A DNA stretch of 64,000 nucleotides, from contig NZ_NPBF01000025.1 in assembly GCF_002272135.1 (NCBI RefSeq), positions 306,885 through 370,884 on the forward strand, given 5' to 3'. Position 1 is the first letter of the stretch; the number at the start of each line of letters is the position of its first letter. Both the position numbers and the translations under genes were made by a program. This DNA is from Virgibacillus sp. 7505. GTDB lineage: Bacteria > Bacillota > Bacilli > Bacillales > Amphibacillaceae. A model generated the notes under the pieces. That model did not search any database. It saw only the letters and a program-made list of their open reading frames with translations, and was not told where the DNA came from. Shown here piece by piece: positions 7,619 to 16,125 of the stretch.

Positions 7619-9451
7619 TCTCAAGAGCCGGAGACCGTTCAATATGACCAAAATAGTACTTCCCTCGTGCCCGACCACACCTAGCGGCAACCCAAGATAT
7701 TGACTGATATTTGCCAGTATGAGCAGCAGAATGACAGCGACTGAGAAAATGATATTTTGTTTGATGATTCTACGCATACGCTTCGATAGCTTAATGGCAT
7801 CGGCTAGTTTACGCAAATCATTCTTAATGAGAACCATATCGGCAGTCTCGAGTGCAGCGTCAGTTCCATTTCCCATGGCAATTCCGACTTGAGCAGTAGC
7901 GAGGGCAGGTGCGTCATTAATACCATCACCAACCATGGCTATCGTTCCGTAGCTTCTTTCCAGCTCTTTAATTTCTGCAACCTTCTCTTCAGGCAGGCAG
8001 TTGGCGCGGTACGTTGTGATGCCTGCTTCTTTGGCGATGGCTTTTGCAGTCTGGTCGTTATCACCAGTTAGCATGATAGTGGAAATACCGAGCTTGGATA
8101 AGGAACGAATTGCAGCTTTTGCTTCCGGTCTGATTGTATCCTGCAGAGCGAATACGCCGGCTACTCCTTGTTCGTTCTCTATATAAACAAGGGATTTCCC
8201 GGCAGCGGCCAATGCATCAGCTTGATCAGTTAATTCTTGATCAGCCGGTTTCTGCATATAGGAAGCTTTTCCGATCCGCCATTCCTCTCCCAGCCATATC
8301 CCTTTCATACCTTGTCCAGCGGCATCCTTTACCTGCTCGGCTTGCTCGATGCTATCAGCATTGGCATATGCTGCAACAGCTTTAGCAAGAGGATGAGAGG
8401 ATTGGGATTGGATAGCATAAGCTGCCTCTAGCACAATACTGGCTTCAGCATTTTTACTGACAAGGAAATCTGTGACAGATGGTTTCCCGACTGTCAAACT
8501 GCCTGTCTTGTCGAATGCGACAGCTTTTACTTGCCCGAGTGTTTCCAGATGAGACCCACCTTTGACCAAGATCCCGTTTCTTGCTCCTTTTGAGATAGCG
8601 GATAGGGTGGCTGGCATGACCGAAGCCACCAGCGCACATGGAGAGGCAACGACAAGCAGGATCATAGCTCGGTAAAAGGACTCGGTAAACGACCAATTTA
8701 TTATAAAAGGAGGAATGAGGATAAGGAGCAGAACCAGCATCAGAACCGTTTTGACATAGGGACCTTCGAAGCGCTCGATAAAATGCTGAGCAGGTGATTT
8801 TTGTTCCTGGGCTGTTTGCACCATTGTGATGATTCGCTGGAACAATGTTTCTTGCGCAGGCTTCGTGACACAGATTTCCAATACAGCGCTGCTATTGACG
8901 GTGCTGGCGAAGACTTCGTTTCCCTCTGCTTTTGTCACCGGTATACTCTCCCCGGTAATGGCACTTTCGTCAATGCTTGTAACTCCTTTTAGGATGATTC
9001 CATCTGCGGGAATACGTTCCCCGGGCAGCACGATTACAAGATCGTCGACTTGAAGCTGATCGACAGGAATACTCTCTTTCCCGGAGGCGGTCATTCTGGT
9101 CGCTTCATCTGGCTGAAGGGATAGCAATGCACGTAATTCCTGACTGCTTCTATTCTCTGTATATGTTTCCAAAGCTCCGGAAAGGGCGAAAATGAAGATG
9201 AGCAATGCACCTTCAAGCCAATGACCGATAATAGCAGCTCCTATAGCTGCAAAAATCATCAGCATTTCCACATTAAGCTTTCGTTGTGTAATAGTTTCTG
9301 TCATACCTTCTTTCGCTTTAAAGAATCCCCCGATGAGATATGCTGCACTGTAAAGGAAAGGTCCAGCTACAGAGTCATGAAAAGTGAAATAGGTGATGAG
9401 AATCAAGGCACCGCTGAATAATGCGGCGATAAGTTCAGCATGTTTTTTCAT
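7616..9451 (-). CDS. zosA: P1B-type metal ATPase, ZosA-like
   Basis: The 611-residue metal transporter lacks an N-terminal metal-binding HMA domain, as ZosA does. Domains in order are N-terminal membrane helices, the actuator loop with ITGESIPV, the metal-site helix with VASPCALVAS, the phosphorylation site DKTGS, and the hinge VGDGINDAPALA. It ends with HEGSTILVILNGLRLL, typical of the Zn/Cd group. In B. subtilis, ZosA imports zinc during peroxide stress under PerR. The same control is predicted here from the Per box upstream. Oddly, the near-invariant DKTGT is DKTGS. Cadmium or zinc export is the alternative role. Confidence 0.82.
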   Translation of the reverse strand: MKKHAELIAALFSGALILITYFTFHDSVAGPFLYSAAYLIGGFFKAKEGMTETITQRKLNVEMLMIFAAIGAAIIGHWLEGALLIFIFALSGALETYTENRSSQELRALLSLQPDEATRMTASGKESIPVDQLQVDDLVIVLPGERIPADGIILKGVTSIDESAITGESIPVTKAEGNEVFASTVNSSAVLEICVTKPAQETLFQRIITMVQTAQEQKSPAQHFIERFEGPYVKTVLMLVLLLILIPPFIINWSFTESFYRAMILLVVASPCALVASVMPATLSAISKGARNGILVKGGSHLETLGQVKAVAFDKTGSLTVGKPSVTDFLVSKNAEASIVLEAAYAIQSQSSHPLAKAVAAYANADSIEQAEQVKDAAGQGMKGIWLGEEWRIGKASYMQKPADQELTDQADALAAAGKSLVYIENEQGVAGVFALQDTIRPEAKAAIRSLSKLGISTIMLTGDNDQTAKAIAKEAGITTYRANCLPEEKVAEIKELERSYGTIAMVGDGINDAPALATAQVGIAMGNGTDAALETADMVLIKNDLRKLADAIKLSKRMRRIIKQNIIFSVAVILLLILANISQYLGLPLGVVGHEGSTILVILNGLRLLR

Positions 9452-9486
9452 GTCGTTAATAACCCTCCTTATGGATTGTGATTTGT

Positions 9487-9501
9487 TTATAATTATTATA
9501 A
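9487..9501. promoter_or_regulatory. PerR operator (Per box)
   Basis: TTATAATTATTATAA is an exact match to the PerR consensus TTATAATNATTATAA. It lies 36 bases upstream of the zosA start and overlaps a minus-strand TATAAT. It is also upstream of the divergent transporter operon, at a distance of about 190 bases. Confidence 0.9.
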
Positions 9502-9617
9502 TGTAATAGTAATTCTACTATAGTTGACCGCTAGTTTAAAATCAATATAAAAAAATAATAAATTATATGTGTGTATATAACAGTTTGATATTTAAAATGA
9601 AACAGTTCAGAAAAATA

Positions 9618-9646
9618 TTGAAATAGAAGTGATTACCTGTTATCTT
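9618..9646 (+). promoter_or_regulatory. SigA promoter of the amino-acid transporter operon
   Basis: TTGAAA (9618-9623), a 17-base spacer and TATCTT (9641-9646) precede the first lipoprotein gene. Confidence 0.6.
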
Positions 9647-9689
9647 TTAGGATATATGAAAATATAACAAGGGGAGAGTGTGTGACTTC

Positions 9690-10571
9690 ATGGGTAAAAG
9701 ATTAGGTATTATATGTAGCTTATTTGTAATTATGCTTCTTCTGGGAGCTTGCGGAAGCAATGATGAAGGCAAATCTGAAAGCGCTGGCAATGATAAGGTA
9801 TGGGAAAAGATTCAGGACTCAGGTAAGCTCGTAGTTGGTACATCCGGTACTTTATTTGCTGCTTCTTACTACCCGGAGGGTTCTGATGAGCTTTCGGGAT
9901 ATGATGTAGAAGTGATCAAAGAAATTGCGAAGCGTCTGGATTTGGAAGTGGAATTCAAGACATCCGATTTTAACAACATGCTTGCTTCTGTACAAAACGG
10001 CAGGATAGACGTTGCGGCAAATGATATAGAGATAACGGACGAACGAAAAGAGCAATTCGCTTTCACAGAGCCGTATAAGTATTCCTATACATCCATGATC
10101 GTTCGGAAAGATGATTTGTCTGGTATTCACAGCTTAGCGGATTTAAAAGGAAAACGTGCTGGAGGAGAAGCTTCAACAAACCACAGCAAGGTTGCAGAGC
10201 AGCTTGGAGCAGAGGTTGTAACTTACAGCAATGCAACAAATGATGTGTACTTACGCGATGTCGATAATGGCCGGACTGACTTAATCATTAATGACTTTTA
10301 TTTGCAATCCTTGGCGTTGCAGGCTTTTCCTGATTTCAACATCATGATTCATCCGGATTTCAAATTTGACCAAATTGAACAAGGCGCGATCCTTTCAAAG
10401 GATGCTCCAGAACTTAAAAAGCAAATGGACAAGGCTCTTGATGAAATGCGGGAAGATGGCACATTGTCTAAGCTGTCAGAGGAATTTTATGGTGGTGCGG
10501 ATGTTTCCAAAAAGCCAGATGAAGAACTGCCGACAGTTGATGAATTGTTGAAACAAGAAGCTAATAAGTAA
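9690..10571 (+). CDS. Amino-acid ABC transporter substrate-binding lipoprotein, paralogue 1
   Basis: The 293-residue product has a lipoprotein signal peptide with lipobox LLGAC and a family-3 solute-binding fold (GYDVEVIKEIAKRLDLEVEF, then SVQNGRIDVAANDI and TDERKEQFAFTEPYKYS). It should capture a polar amino acid or cystine-like ligand at the outer membrane face. The ATG at 9690 was chosen because the signal peptide begins there. The GGGGAG site is rather far (about 13 bases). The next gene is a close paralogue in the same operon. Confidence 0.85.
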   Translation: MGKRLGIICSLFVIMLLLGACGSNDEGKSESAGNDKVWEKIQDSGKLVVGTSGTLFAASYYPEGSDELSGYDVEVIKEIAKRLDLEVEFKTSDFNNMLASVQNGRIDVAANDIEITDERKEQFAFTEPYKYSYTSMIVRKDDLSGIHSLADLKGKRAGGEASTNHSKVAEQLGAEVVTYSNATNDVYLRDVDNGRTDLIINDFYLQSLALQAFPDFNIMIHPDFKFDQIEQGAILSKDAPELKKQMDKALDEMREDGTLSKLSEEFYGGADVSKKPDEELPTVDELLKQEANK

Positions 10572-10594
10572 ATCGATAAAGGAGAAACATCATA

Positions 10595-11479
10595 ATGAAG
10601 AAACGATTACTTGTATTTTGCAGCTTACTGGTCGTCCTTGTTTTGAGTGCTTGCGGTTCTTCTGCCAATGATAGTTCTGATCAAGCTTCTGAAGATAAAG
10701 TATGGGAAGCTATTCAGGATTCCGGAAAGATTACAGTTGGAACTTCAGGTACTTTGTATCCAGCTAGCTATTATCCAGAAGGTTCGGATGATATTACTGG
10801 ATATGATGTAGAGGTAATCAAGGAAATCGCGAAACGTCTAGACTTGGAAGTGGAATTCAAGACATCTGATTTCAATAACATGCTTGCTTCGGTCCAGAAC
10901 GGACGAGTGGATCTCGCAGCGAATGATATTGGCGTGACAGATGAAAGGAAAGAAAAGTTCGCGTATAGTGAACCGTACAAATACTCTTACACAACAATGA
11001 TTGTGCGTAAAGATGATTTCTCCGGTATCAATTCTTTGGAGGATCTGCAAGGGAAAAAGGCTGGTGGTGAGGCAACGACTGGCTACAGTGAAATAGCTGA
11101 GGAATTAGGTGCCGAAGTAGTAGCGTATGGTAATACAACAAATGATGTTTATTTACGTGATGTCGATAATGGACGGACAGATCTGATCATCAATGATTAT
11201 TATCTGCAGTCATTGGCACTGCAAGCCTTCCCGGATTTCAATATCACAATCCATCCTGACTTTAAATTCGATGAAACAGCCAATGCGGCCATCATGCCGA
11301 AGGATGCAACAGAATTGAAGAAACAGGTGGATAAGGTCTTGAGTGAGATGAGAGAAGACGGTACATTGACGAAGCTTTCTGAGGAATTCTTCGGCGGTGC
11401 AGATGTTTCGAAGCAGCCGGATGAAGATATTCCGACAATAGAAGAAATATTGGAGAAACAGCAGGAAGAAGCGGAATGA
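10595..11479 (+). CDS. Amino-acid ABC transporter substrate-binding lipoprotein, paralogue 2
   Basis: This 294-residue product has lipobox VLSAC. It is nearly collinear with the preceding protein and identical over long blocks such as RLDLEVEFKTSDFNNMLASV. The nucleotide sequences differ at many third positions, so the duplication is not recent. Differences in ligand-lid residues (AANDIGVTDERKEKF versus AANDIEITDERKEQF) may change specificity. AAAGGAGAAAC precedes the start. The next gene overlaps the stop by four bases. Confidence 0.85.
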   Translation: MKKRLLVFCSLLVVLVLSACGSSANDSSDQASEDKVWEAIQDSGKITVGTSGTLYPASYYPEGSDDITGYDVEVIKEIAKRLDLEVEFKTSDFNNMLASVQNGRVDLAANDIGVTDERKEKFAYSEPYKYSYTTMIVRKDDFSGINSLEDLQGKKAGGEATTGYSEIAEELGAEVVAYGNTTNDVYLRDVDNGRTDLIINDYYLQSLALQAFPDFNITIHPDFKFDETANAAIMPKDATELKKQVDKVLSEMREDGTLTKLSEEFFGGADVSKQPDEDIPTIEEILEKQQEEAE

Positions 11480-12165
11480 TACCATTCGAGCTAGTGGATA
11501 TCGGCAAATTTTTTGATGCAGAATTAGCGTGGGAGAACCTTCCCTTTATACTTGAAGGACTGCCTATGACGATAGCAGTTGCTTTCGCCGGTATGGGAAT
11601 GGGTTTGATTCTCGGCTTTTTCCTGGCGGTTGGCCGCAGCTCCCGATTCTTTGTCCTTCGATGGCCTGCAAGGTTTTATATCTCGTTTATGCGCGGGACA
11701 CCGATACTGGTGTTTTTATTCATCTTGTATCAAGGGCTGCCTGTCGTACAAATCAGGCTTGATGCTTTCACCTGTGCTGTTCTCGCTTTCGGCTTGAATA
11801 GTGCAGCTTATATCGCCGAGGTAAACCGGGGGGCGCTGAACAGTATTGCTTATGGCCAATGGGAATCCTCCTATGCACTTGGTCTTAACTATTGGCAGAC
11901 ATTGACGCGGGTCATTGTCCCGCAAGCTGCACGAGTTGCGATGCCGCCGCTTACGAATGTATTTCTTGATTTGGTGAAAGCGACGAGTCTGGCAGCGGTT
12001 ATTACGGTGCCGGAAATGTTTCAGAAGGCGCAGATTGTAGCTGGCCGTACATTCGATTCCATGACGATGTACATTACGGTGGCACTTGTGTATTGGCCGC
12101 TTTGTATCATCATTTCCTATTTCCAGGAACGGCTGGAGAAGCGATTCTCCCGATATATCAATTAA
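11476..12165 (+). CDS. Amino-acid ABC transporter permease (HisM/TcyM type)
   Basis: The 229-residue membrane protein has about five helices. The EAA loop is seen as AYIAEVNRGALNSIAYGQWESSYALGL followed by IVPQAARVAMPPLTN. This loop docks the ATPase. The start codon overlaps the upstream stop (ATGA). No ATP-binding gene follows, so the ATPase must be supplied from elsewhere. B. subtilis YckA/YckB is the likely analogous pair. Confidence 0.85.
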   Translation: MIPFELVDIGKFFDAELAWENLPFILEGLPMTIAVAFAGMGMGLILGFFLAVGRSSRFFVLRWPARFYISFMRGTPILVFLFILYQGLPVVQIRLDAFTCAVLAFGLNSAAYIAEVNRGALNSIAYGQWESSYALGLNYWQTLTRVIVPQAARVAMPPLTNVFLDLVKATSLAAVITVPEMFQKAQIVAGRTFDSMTMYITVALVYWPLCIIISYFQERLEKRFSRYIN

Positions 12166-12198
12166 AAAGGGATGTGCCCAGACGGGCTCATCCCTTTT
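12165..12198. terminator. Bidirectional terminator
   Basis: AAAAGGGATG plus GCCC pairs with GGGC plus CATCCCTTTT around a four-base loop, with one bulge. It separates the transporter operon from the convergent MFS gene. Confidence 0.85.
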
Positions 12199-12199
12199 A

Positions 12200-13375
12200 C
12201 TATTGTTCTGCTACGACAGCTCGTTTTGTGAAAATCGCATGAACTAGCAATGTTGTAAAGATACCAGCGAAAATGACTGTCATAATAACGAAGAAACTGA
12301 GATCGGGCAATTTTTCGATAAACACGCCACTGATATAAGGACCACCAAGACTGCCGATACTAAAGGTGATACTGCAAAGCAGATTACCTGTCGGCAGCAA
12401 ATGTCTTGGAGTCAGATCGGTCATATAGCTTATGCCGAGGGAGAAGGTGGAACCTAAGACCATTCCGGCTGCAAATAAACAGATGAACAGGGCAATATAA
12501 TTTTGTTCTGTAAATACAGCAGTCCCGAAAAAGATTGTTCCAAGCAATATTACGGTCAACAGCGTGTACTTACGGCCGAACTTATCGCTAAGCATACCAA
12601 GCGGTATCTGAAACACAATCCCGCCAATGGCGAATCCGGTAAGCAATATAGATACTTCTGATACGCCGATGTCCTGACGTAAGCCATAGATAGGAAAACT
12701 TCCGTTCAAGGAAGATTCCAAAAATCCATAGCCGAGCGGCGGCAGGAAAGCGACCCATGCATATTTCAAGGTGGATCCAAAGCGCTGCAGAAGCCCTTGC
12801 TGCTGTGATGATTGCGTATTTTCTTCCGTTGGAAACTCATTGCGCAATTGAAAAAGGGTGAACCAAGCGACCAAGCAAAGCGCGCCAGATAATATAAATG
12901 GCAAGGATTCTGAAACCTTAACTAGTGAAGTCATAAGCGGACCGACAGCGAAGCCAATTCCAAAGAAAAGTCCATAAATCGAAATATTCCGCCCGCGTAC
13001 CTTTTCAGGAGATGAAGATGTAATCCATGTCTGGGTTCCAAAATGAAGGGCATTGTCGCCAATTCCAATCAACAGACGAAGTACAAACCAGAACCAAAAT
13101 GACTTCCATAATGGAAAAGCGAGCAGTGCTGCCACGACAATTAGTCCACCTGCCATAATGACTGGCCGATAACCGAATTTGCGGAGCGGCGCTTCCATAA
13201 AAGGAGATACGAGCAGGATACCGATGTAGATGGCAACTGCATTTAATCCATTCATGGAGGAAGAAAGACCGTCTTGTTCAAATATGATGGCGATCAGCGG
13301 AAGCAGCAGCCCTTGACTGAAACCGGAGACTGCGACAATACTGACTAAAATCCAAAAACTGTACGCATTTCTCAT
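12200..13375 (-). CDS. yfkF: MFS transporter, YfkF-like
   Basis: The 391-residue protein has about 12 membrane segments and the MFS loop 8-9 motif PLGMLSDKFGRKYT near residue 245. Substrate is not known; drug or metabolite efflux is the usual role of this group. MRNAYSFWIL (13375) is the chosen start, behind CAGGGG; a 23-residue hydrophilic extension from 13444 looks non-coding. It sits next to OsmC and YfkD as in the B. subtilis yfk region. Confidence 0.78.
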   Translation of the reverse strand: MRNAYSFWILVSIVAVSGFSQGLLLPLIAIIFEQDGLSSSMNGLNAVAIYIGILLVSPFMEAPLRKFGYRPVIMAGGLIVVAALLAFPLWKSFWFWFVLRLLIGIGDNALHFGTQTWITSSSPEKVRGRNISIYGLFFGIGFAVGPLMTSLVKVSESLPFILSGALCLVAWFTLFQLRNEFPTEENTQSSQQQGLLQRFGSTLKYAWVAFLPPLGYGFLESSLNGSFPIYGLRQDIGVSEVSILLTGFAIGGIVFQIPLGMLSDKFGRKYTLLTVILLGTIFFGTAVFTEQNYIALFICLFAAGMVLGSTFSLGISYMTDLTPRHLLPTGNLLCSITFSIGSLGGPYISGVFIEKLPDLSFFVIMTVIFAGIFTTLLVHAIFTKRAVVAEQ

Positions 13376-13518
13376 ATGTCTATTACCCCTGTATGTAAGA
13401 TGCTTTCCCAATCCTACTGTATAGTTTTTCCTGGATTTGGTCAATCGTACGGATGTAGGTTAGAAAATCATACAAGAGGGAATATAACGCATAAAGAATT
13501 CGCAAGGAGATGAGGAAA

Positions 13519-13914
13519 TTGAAGCTGACAATGAAACAGCATGGATTCCGTATCGAACTACCACATCAAACTTTGGATATAGACGGAAATGAGCAATTCG
13601 GTATCCGGCCTTATCAGCTAATGGTTTCCTCGATAGCAGGCTGCAGTGCGTCAGTATTCCGGAAGATCATGGAGAAACAGCGGCTGGAAATTGACGATAT
13701 GGAAGTGTCAGCAGAGGTAGAACGGGATGAACTGGCAGCAAACCGTATTACTAAGATCACGCTTACTTTCGTTATACGTGGTTTTCATTTGGACAAGGGG
13801 CAACTGGAGAAGAATCTCCAGCTTGCGCACAACAATTGTTCCATGGTGCAATCAGTCAAGGATAGTATCGAGATCGAGGAAAGATTGGAAGTCATTCACT
13901 TGAACCATTATTAA
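13519..13914 (+). CDS. OsmC/Ohr family protein, YhfA-like
   Basis: The 131-residue protein contains GIRPYQLMVSSIAGCSASVFRKIMEKQ, including the conserved Cys of the OsmC fold, and a later Cys in LAHNNCSMVQSV. Two such Cys residues reduce organic hydroperoxides in this family. A TTG at 13519 is preferred, nine bases after AAGGAG. The ATG at 13510 is too close to that site. A weak SigB-like pair (GTTAGA, 13 bases, GGGAAT at 13459-13483) lies upstream. Confidence 0.78.
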   Translation: MKLTMKQHGFRIELPHQTLDIDGNEQFGIRPYQLMVSSIAGCSASVFRKIMEKQRLEIDDMEVSAEVERDELAANRITKITLTFVIRGFHLDKGQLEKNLQLAHNNCSMVQSVKDSIEIEERLEVIHLNHY

Positions 13915-13978
13915 ATGTATAGGATAGCCTTTGTCTTCAGATACTAGAAAAAAATCTGAAAGGCAGGGGCTTTTCTTT

Positions 13979-14773
13979 ATGAAATTCGCTAGAATCATCA
14001 TAGCAATCATGGCATTGACTTTGCTTACTCTTCCTTTCTCCATAGCAGGGAAAGCTGAGAATGTACAAAAGAAGGACACTGAAATACCAAATCACGTATT
14101 AAATATTTCAAAGGAAAATACTTATCCGAACTCAAATAAGGATCAAATTGTTCTGGAACCAAGTGAGCTTGTTAAAGAACTGACGGAAGAAAGTGATATT
14201 GTCATCCAAAATCCGGAACTGATTCGCATTCTTAATGAATCGACTCTGAAACCATCTCCGTTGGCAATCGGGTATCGAGGGATGATCTACATGGGGCATT
14301 GGCCGCTTGAATACCAGTCTGCAGAGACAAATATCAACTGGCAATATCAAAAAGTGAATACGAACCAGCTGAGCAATGCTGGTGGAGAATCGGCTAAGCA
14401 AATGAATTACGAGCAGCAGGAAGAACGATATGTGAAGGGTGGACTGACAGCTGAAATAGATAACCCTAGGGATATCAAATTAATGATGCTGCAGCAGGCC
14501 CAGAAGAATACAAAGCTTCCGCTTTCCTTCCAAACGGTAATAGGAAGAGGTACCAATAAGGAAAATGCTTACGGTGTTCCTTTGAATAAGTCTGGAATTC
14601 TTACGGCTTATGCACCGGCAGTGAATGAAAAGGGTACGATTACTTTTGGGGAAGTCTACCTGGAGTTAAAGGGATCAAGAAAGCAGATTGTTGTTAAAAA
14701 TGTTACCAAACAGGGAATTGGTGCTTGGATTCCGATTCAAGATCATCTGTCTTTCACCTTCAACGTACAATAA
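13979..14773 (+). CDS. yfkD: YfkD family secreted or anchored protein
   Basis: The 264-residue product carries an N-terminal signal or anchor (MKFARIIIAIMALTLLTLPF) and an extracytoplasmic domain with GYRGMIYMGHWPLEYQS and TVIGRGTNKENAYGVPL. It matches the YfkD family in size and position. Function is unknown. The ATG at 13979 has AGGCAGGGG upstream. A longer frame from 13931 is hydrophilic and lacks a ribosome site. Confidence 0.82.
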   Translation: MKFARIIIAIMALTLLTLPFSIAGKAENVQKKDTEIPNHVLNISKENTYPNSNKDQIVLEPSELVKELTEESDIVIQNPELIRILNESTLKPSPLAIGYRGMIYMGHWPLEYQSAETNINWQYQKVNTNQLSNAGGESAKQMNYEQQEERYVKGGLTAEIDNPRDIKLMMLQQAQKNTKLPLSFQTVIGRGTNKENAYGVPLNKSGILTAYAPAVNEKGTITFGEVYLELKGSRKQIVVKNVTKQGIGAWIPIQDHLSFTFNVQ

Positions 14774-14827
14774 TGAACAGCGCTGTGGTATACTGAAGCC
14801 AGATAATGCGGTAAAGGGGTTTTATCT

Positions 14828-14974
14828 TTGGCAACGAGTAAAGTGGATGACTTGAAGCAGCGTCTGTCTGCTTTCATGGATTATTTGGATAGTATCGAAC
14901 CGGAGGAGACTTCCTTGGAGGAAATCGATGAAATGCTTCGGATGCTCGATGAAATGGAAAATAAATTAAAGTAA
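14828..14974 (+). CDS. SE1561 family small protein (YfjT position)
   Basis: A 48-residue acidic helical protein starts from TTG at 14828 behind AAAGGGG. DDLKQRLSAFMDYLDSIEPEE and EEIDEMLRMLDEMENKL are typical of the SE1561 family that sits beside pdaA in Bacillaceae. Its function is unknown. A strong terminator follows directly. Confidence 0.75.
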   Translation: MATSKVDDLKQRLSAFMDYLDSIEPEETSLEEIDEMLRMLDEMENKLK

Positions 14975-14999
14975 GACCGTGCTGATGCACGGTCTTTTC
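14975..14999 (+). terminator. Terminator after the SE1561 gene
   Basis: GACCGTGC (14975-14982) pairs with GCACGGTC (14987-14994) and is followed by TTTTCT. Confidence 0.85.
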
Positions 15000-15063
15000 T
15001 AATTTTTGCATCGCATAGGAGACGTGGATATGGCGCAATCTATCCGTAAGGAGAGTGTGCCAT

Positions 15064-15855
15064 ATGCGATGGAAATCATTTATGCTGCTGTTATGTCTGC
15101 TGCTTGTCTCACCATCCTTTGTATCGGCAGAAAGCCCGGTCAGCTATGGCTGGGGATTTGTTAAGAGCAAGGGTGGCAGTATACCAGAAGTAGGCAAATA
15201 CCAGCAGCTTTTGGATGAATATCATAGTTATTATTTGGATGGTTCTGGGGAGAAAACGGTATATATCACATTCGATAACGGCTATGAACAAGGATATACA
15301 GGAGATATTCTGGATGTATTAAAGAAGCACGAAGTACCGGCTGCTTTCTTTATTACAGGTCATTATGTATCATCAGCCCCTGATTTGGTGAAAAGGATGG
15401 TCGACGAAGGTCATATTGTCGGCAATCATTCGTATCATCATCCAGATTTGACGAAGGTTTCTAAAGAAAAGATGCAGCAAGAGCTTGAAATGCTGGAGGA
15501 TGCTGTCGCTGATTTGACAGATCAAGACGACATGCACTATTTAAGGGCGCCGCGAGGTACCTTTAGTGCCCGTTCGCTGAAGTGGTCTGAAGAACTTGGC
15601 TATACGAATGTATTCTGGTCACTTGCTTATGCTGATTGGAAAACAGGCGAACAAAAAGGCTGGCAGTACGCGTATGATCAAGTGATGGCCCAAATGCATC
15701 CGGGTGCAGTCGTCTTGCTGCACTCTGTATCTGAAGATAATGCCGTTGCATTGGAGAAGTTGATTATTGAACTGAAGAAGCAAGGATATACCTTCCGTAC
15801 ATTGGATGACCTGGTCAAACAGGATATCCTGCCGAAAGCCATTACGCAATTTTAA
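15064..15855 (+). CDS. pdaA: Spore-cortex polysaccharide deacetylase PdaA
   Basis: This NodB-fold deacetylase acts on N-acetylmuramic acid during muramic delta-lactam formation, which spore germination needs. The 263 residues equal B. subtilis PdaA. It has a signal peptide (residues 1-22), TFDNGYEQGYT in the motif-1 position with Asp-Asn as in PdaA, zinc motif HSYHHPDL, RAPRGTF, and GAVVLLHSVS. ATG 15064 follows AAGGAGAG. Forespore control is expected, but I could not place the promoter. Confidence 0.92.
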   Translation: MRWKSFMLLLCLLLVSPSFVSAESPVSYGWGFVKSKGGSIPEVGKYQQLLDEYHSYYLDGSGEKTVYITFDNGYEQGYTGDILDVLKKHEVPAAFFITGHYVSSAPDLVKRMVDEGHIVGNHSYHHPDLTKVSKEKMQQELEMLEDAVADLTDQDDMHYLRAPRGTFSARSLKWSEELGYTNVFWSLAYADWKTGEQKGWQYAYDQVMAQMHPGAVVLLHSVSEDNAVALEKLIIELKKQGYTFRTLDDLVKQDILPKAITQF

Positions 15856-15885
15856 GCTGATCCGAATTGGGTCAGCTCTTTTATT
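15855..15885. terminator. Terminator after pdaA
   Basis: AGCTGA-TCC pairs with GG-GTCAGCT around GAATT and is followed by CTTTTATT. It may also serve the small minus-strand frame. Confidence 0.7.
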
Positions 15886-15955
15886 TGGTTTGGATGATAG
15901 CATGGACGATTTCCATGAAGTAGTCCCGCCAAGTTTTTTTAGAAGTGTCCTTCAT
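15881..15955 (-). CDS. Possible 24-residue small protein
   Basis: The frame encodes MKDTSKKTWRDYFMEIVHAI and four more residues. Support comes from a strong GAAAGGAGAGAAAACG ribosome site at the right distance and a stop lying against the shared terminator. I do not recognise the family. It could be a genuine short amphipathic peptide or chance. Confidence 0.45.
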   Translation of the reverse strand: MKDTSKKTWRDYFMEIVHAIIQTK

Positions 15956-16125
15956 CGTTTTCTCTCCTTTCAGCAATTAAGTTCAATCTTAAGAGGAGCT
16001 ACTCCAAGCCAGTTGGCGTAAACCTTTTCCAATATTTATATAAAAGTGTATACTGCATTCATGCATAGGAAAAGCTGAATAATTTGATTATTATGATCGA
16101 AAAAAGCGATTTAGGGAGTGTATAT

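Noticed and set aside
13459..13483. Possible SigB promoter of the OsmC gene
   Set aside because: The -35 half matches only four of six bases with a 13-base spacer, too weak to list as a separate feature.
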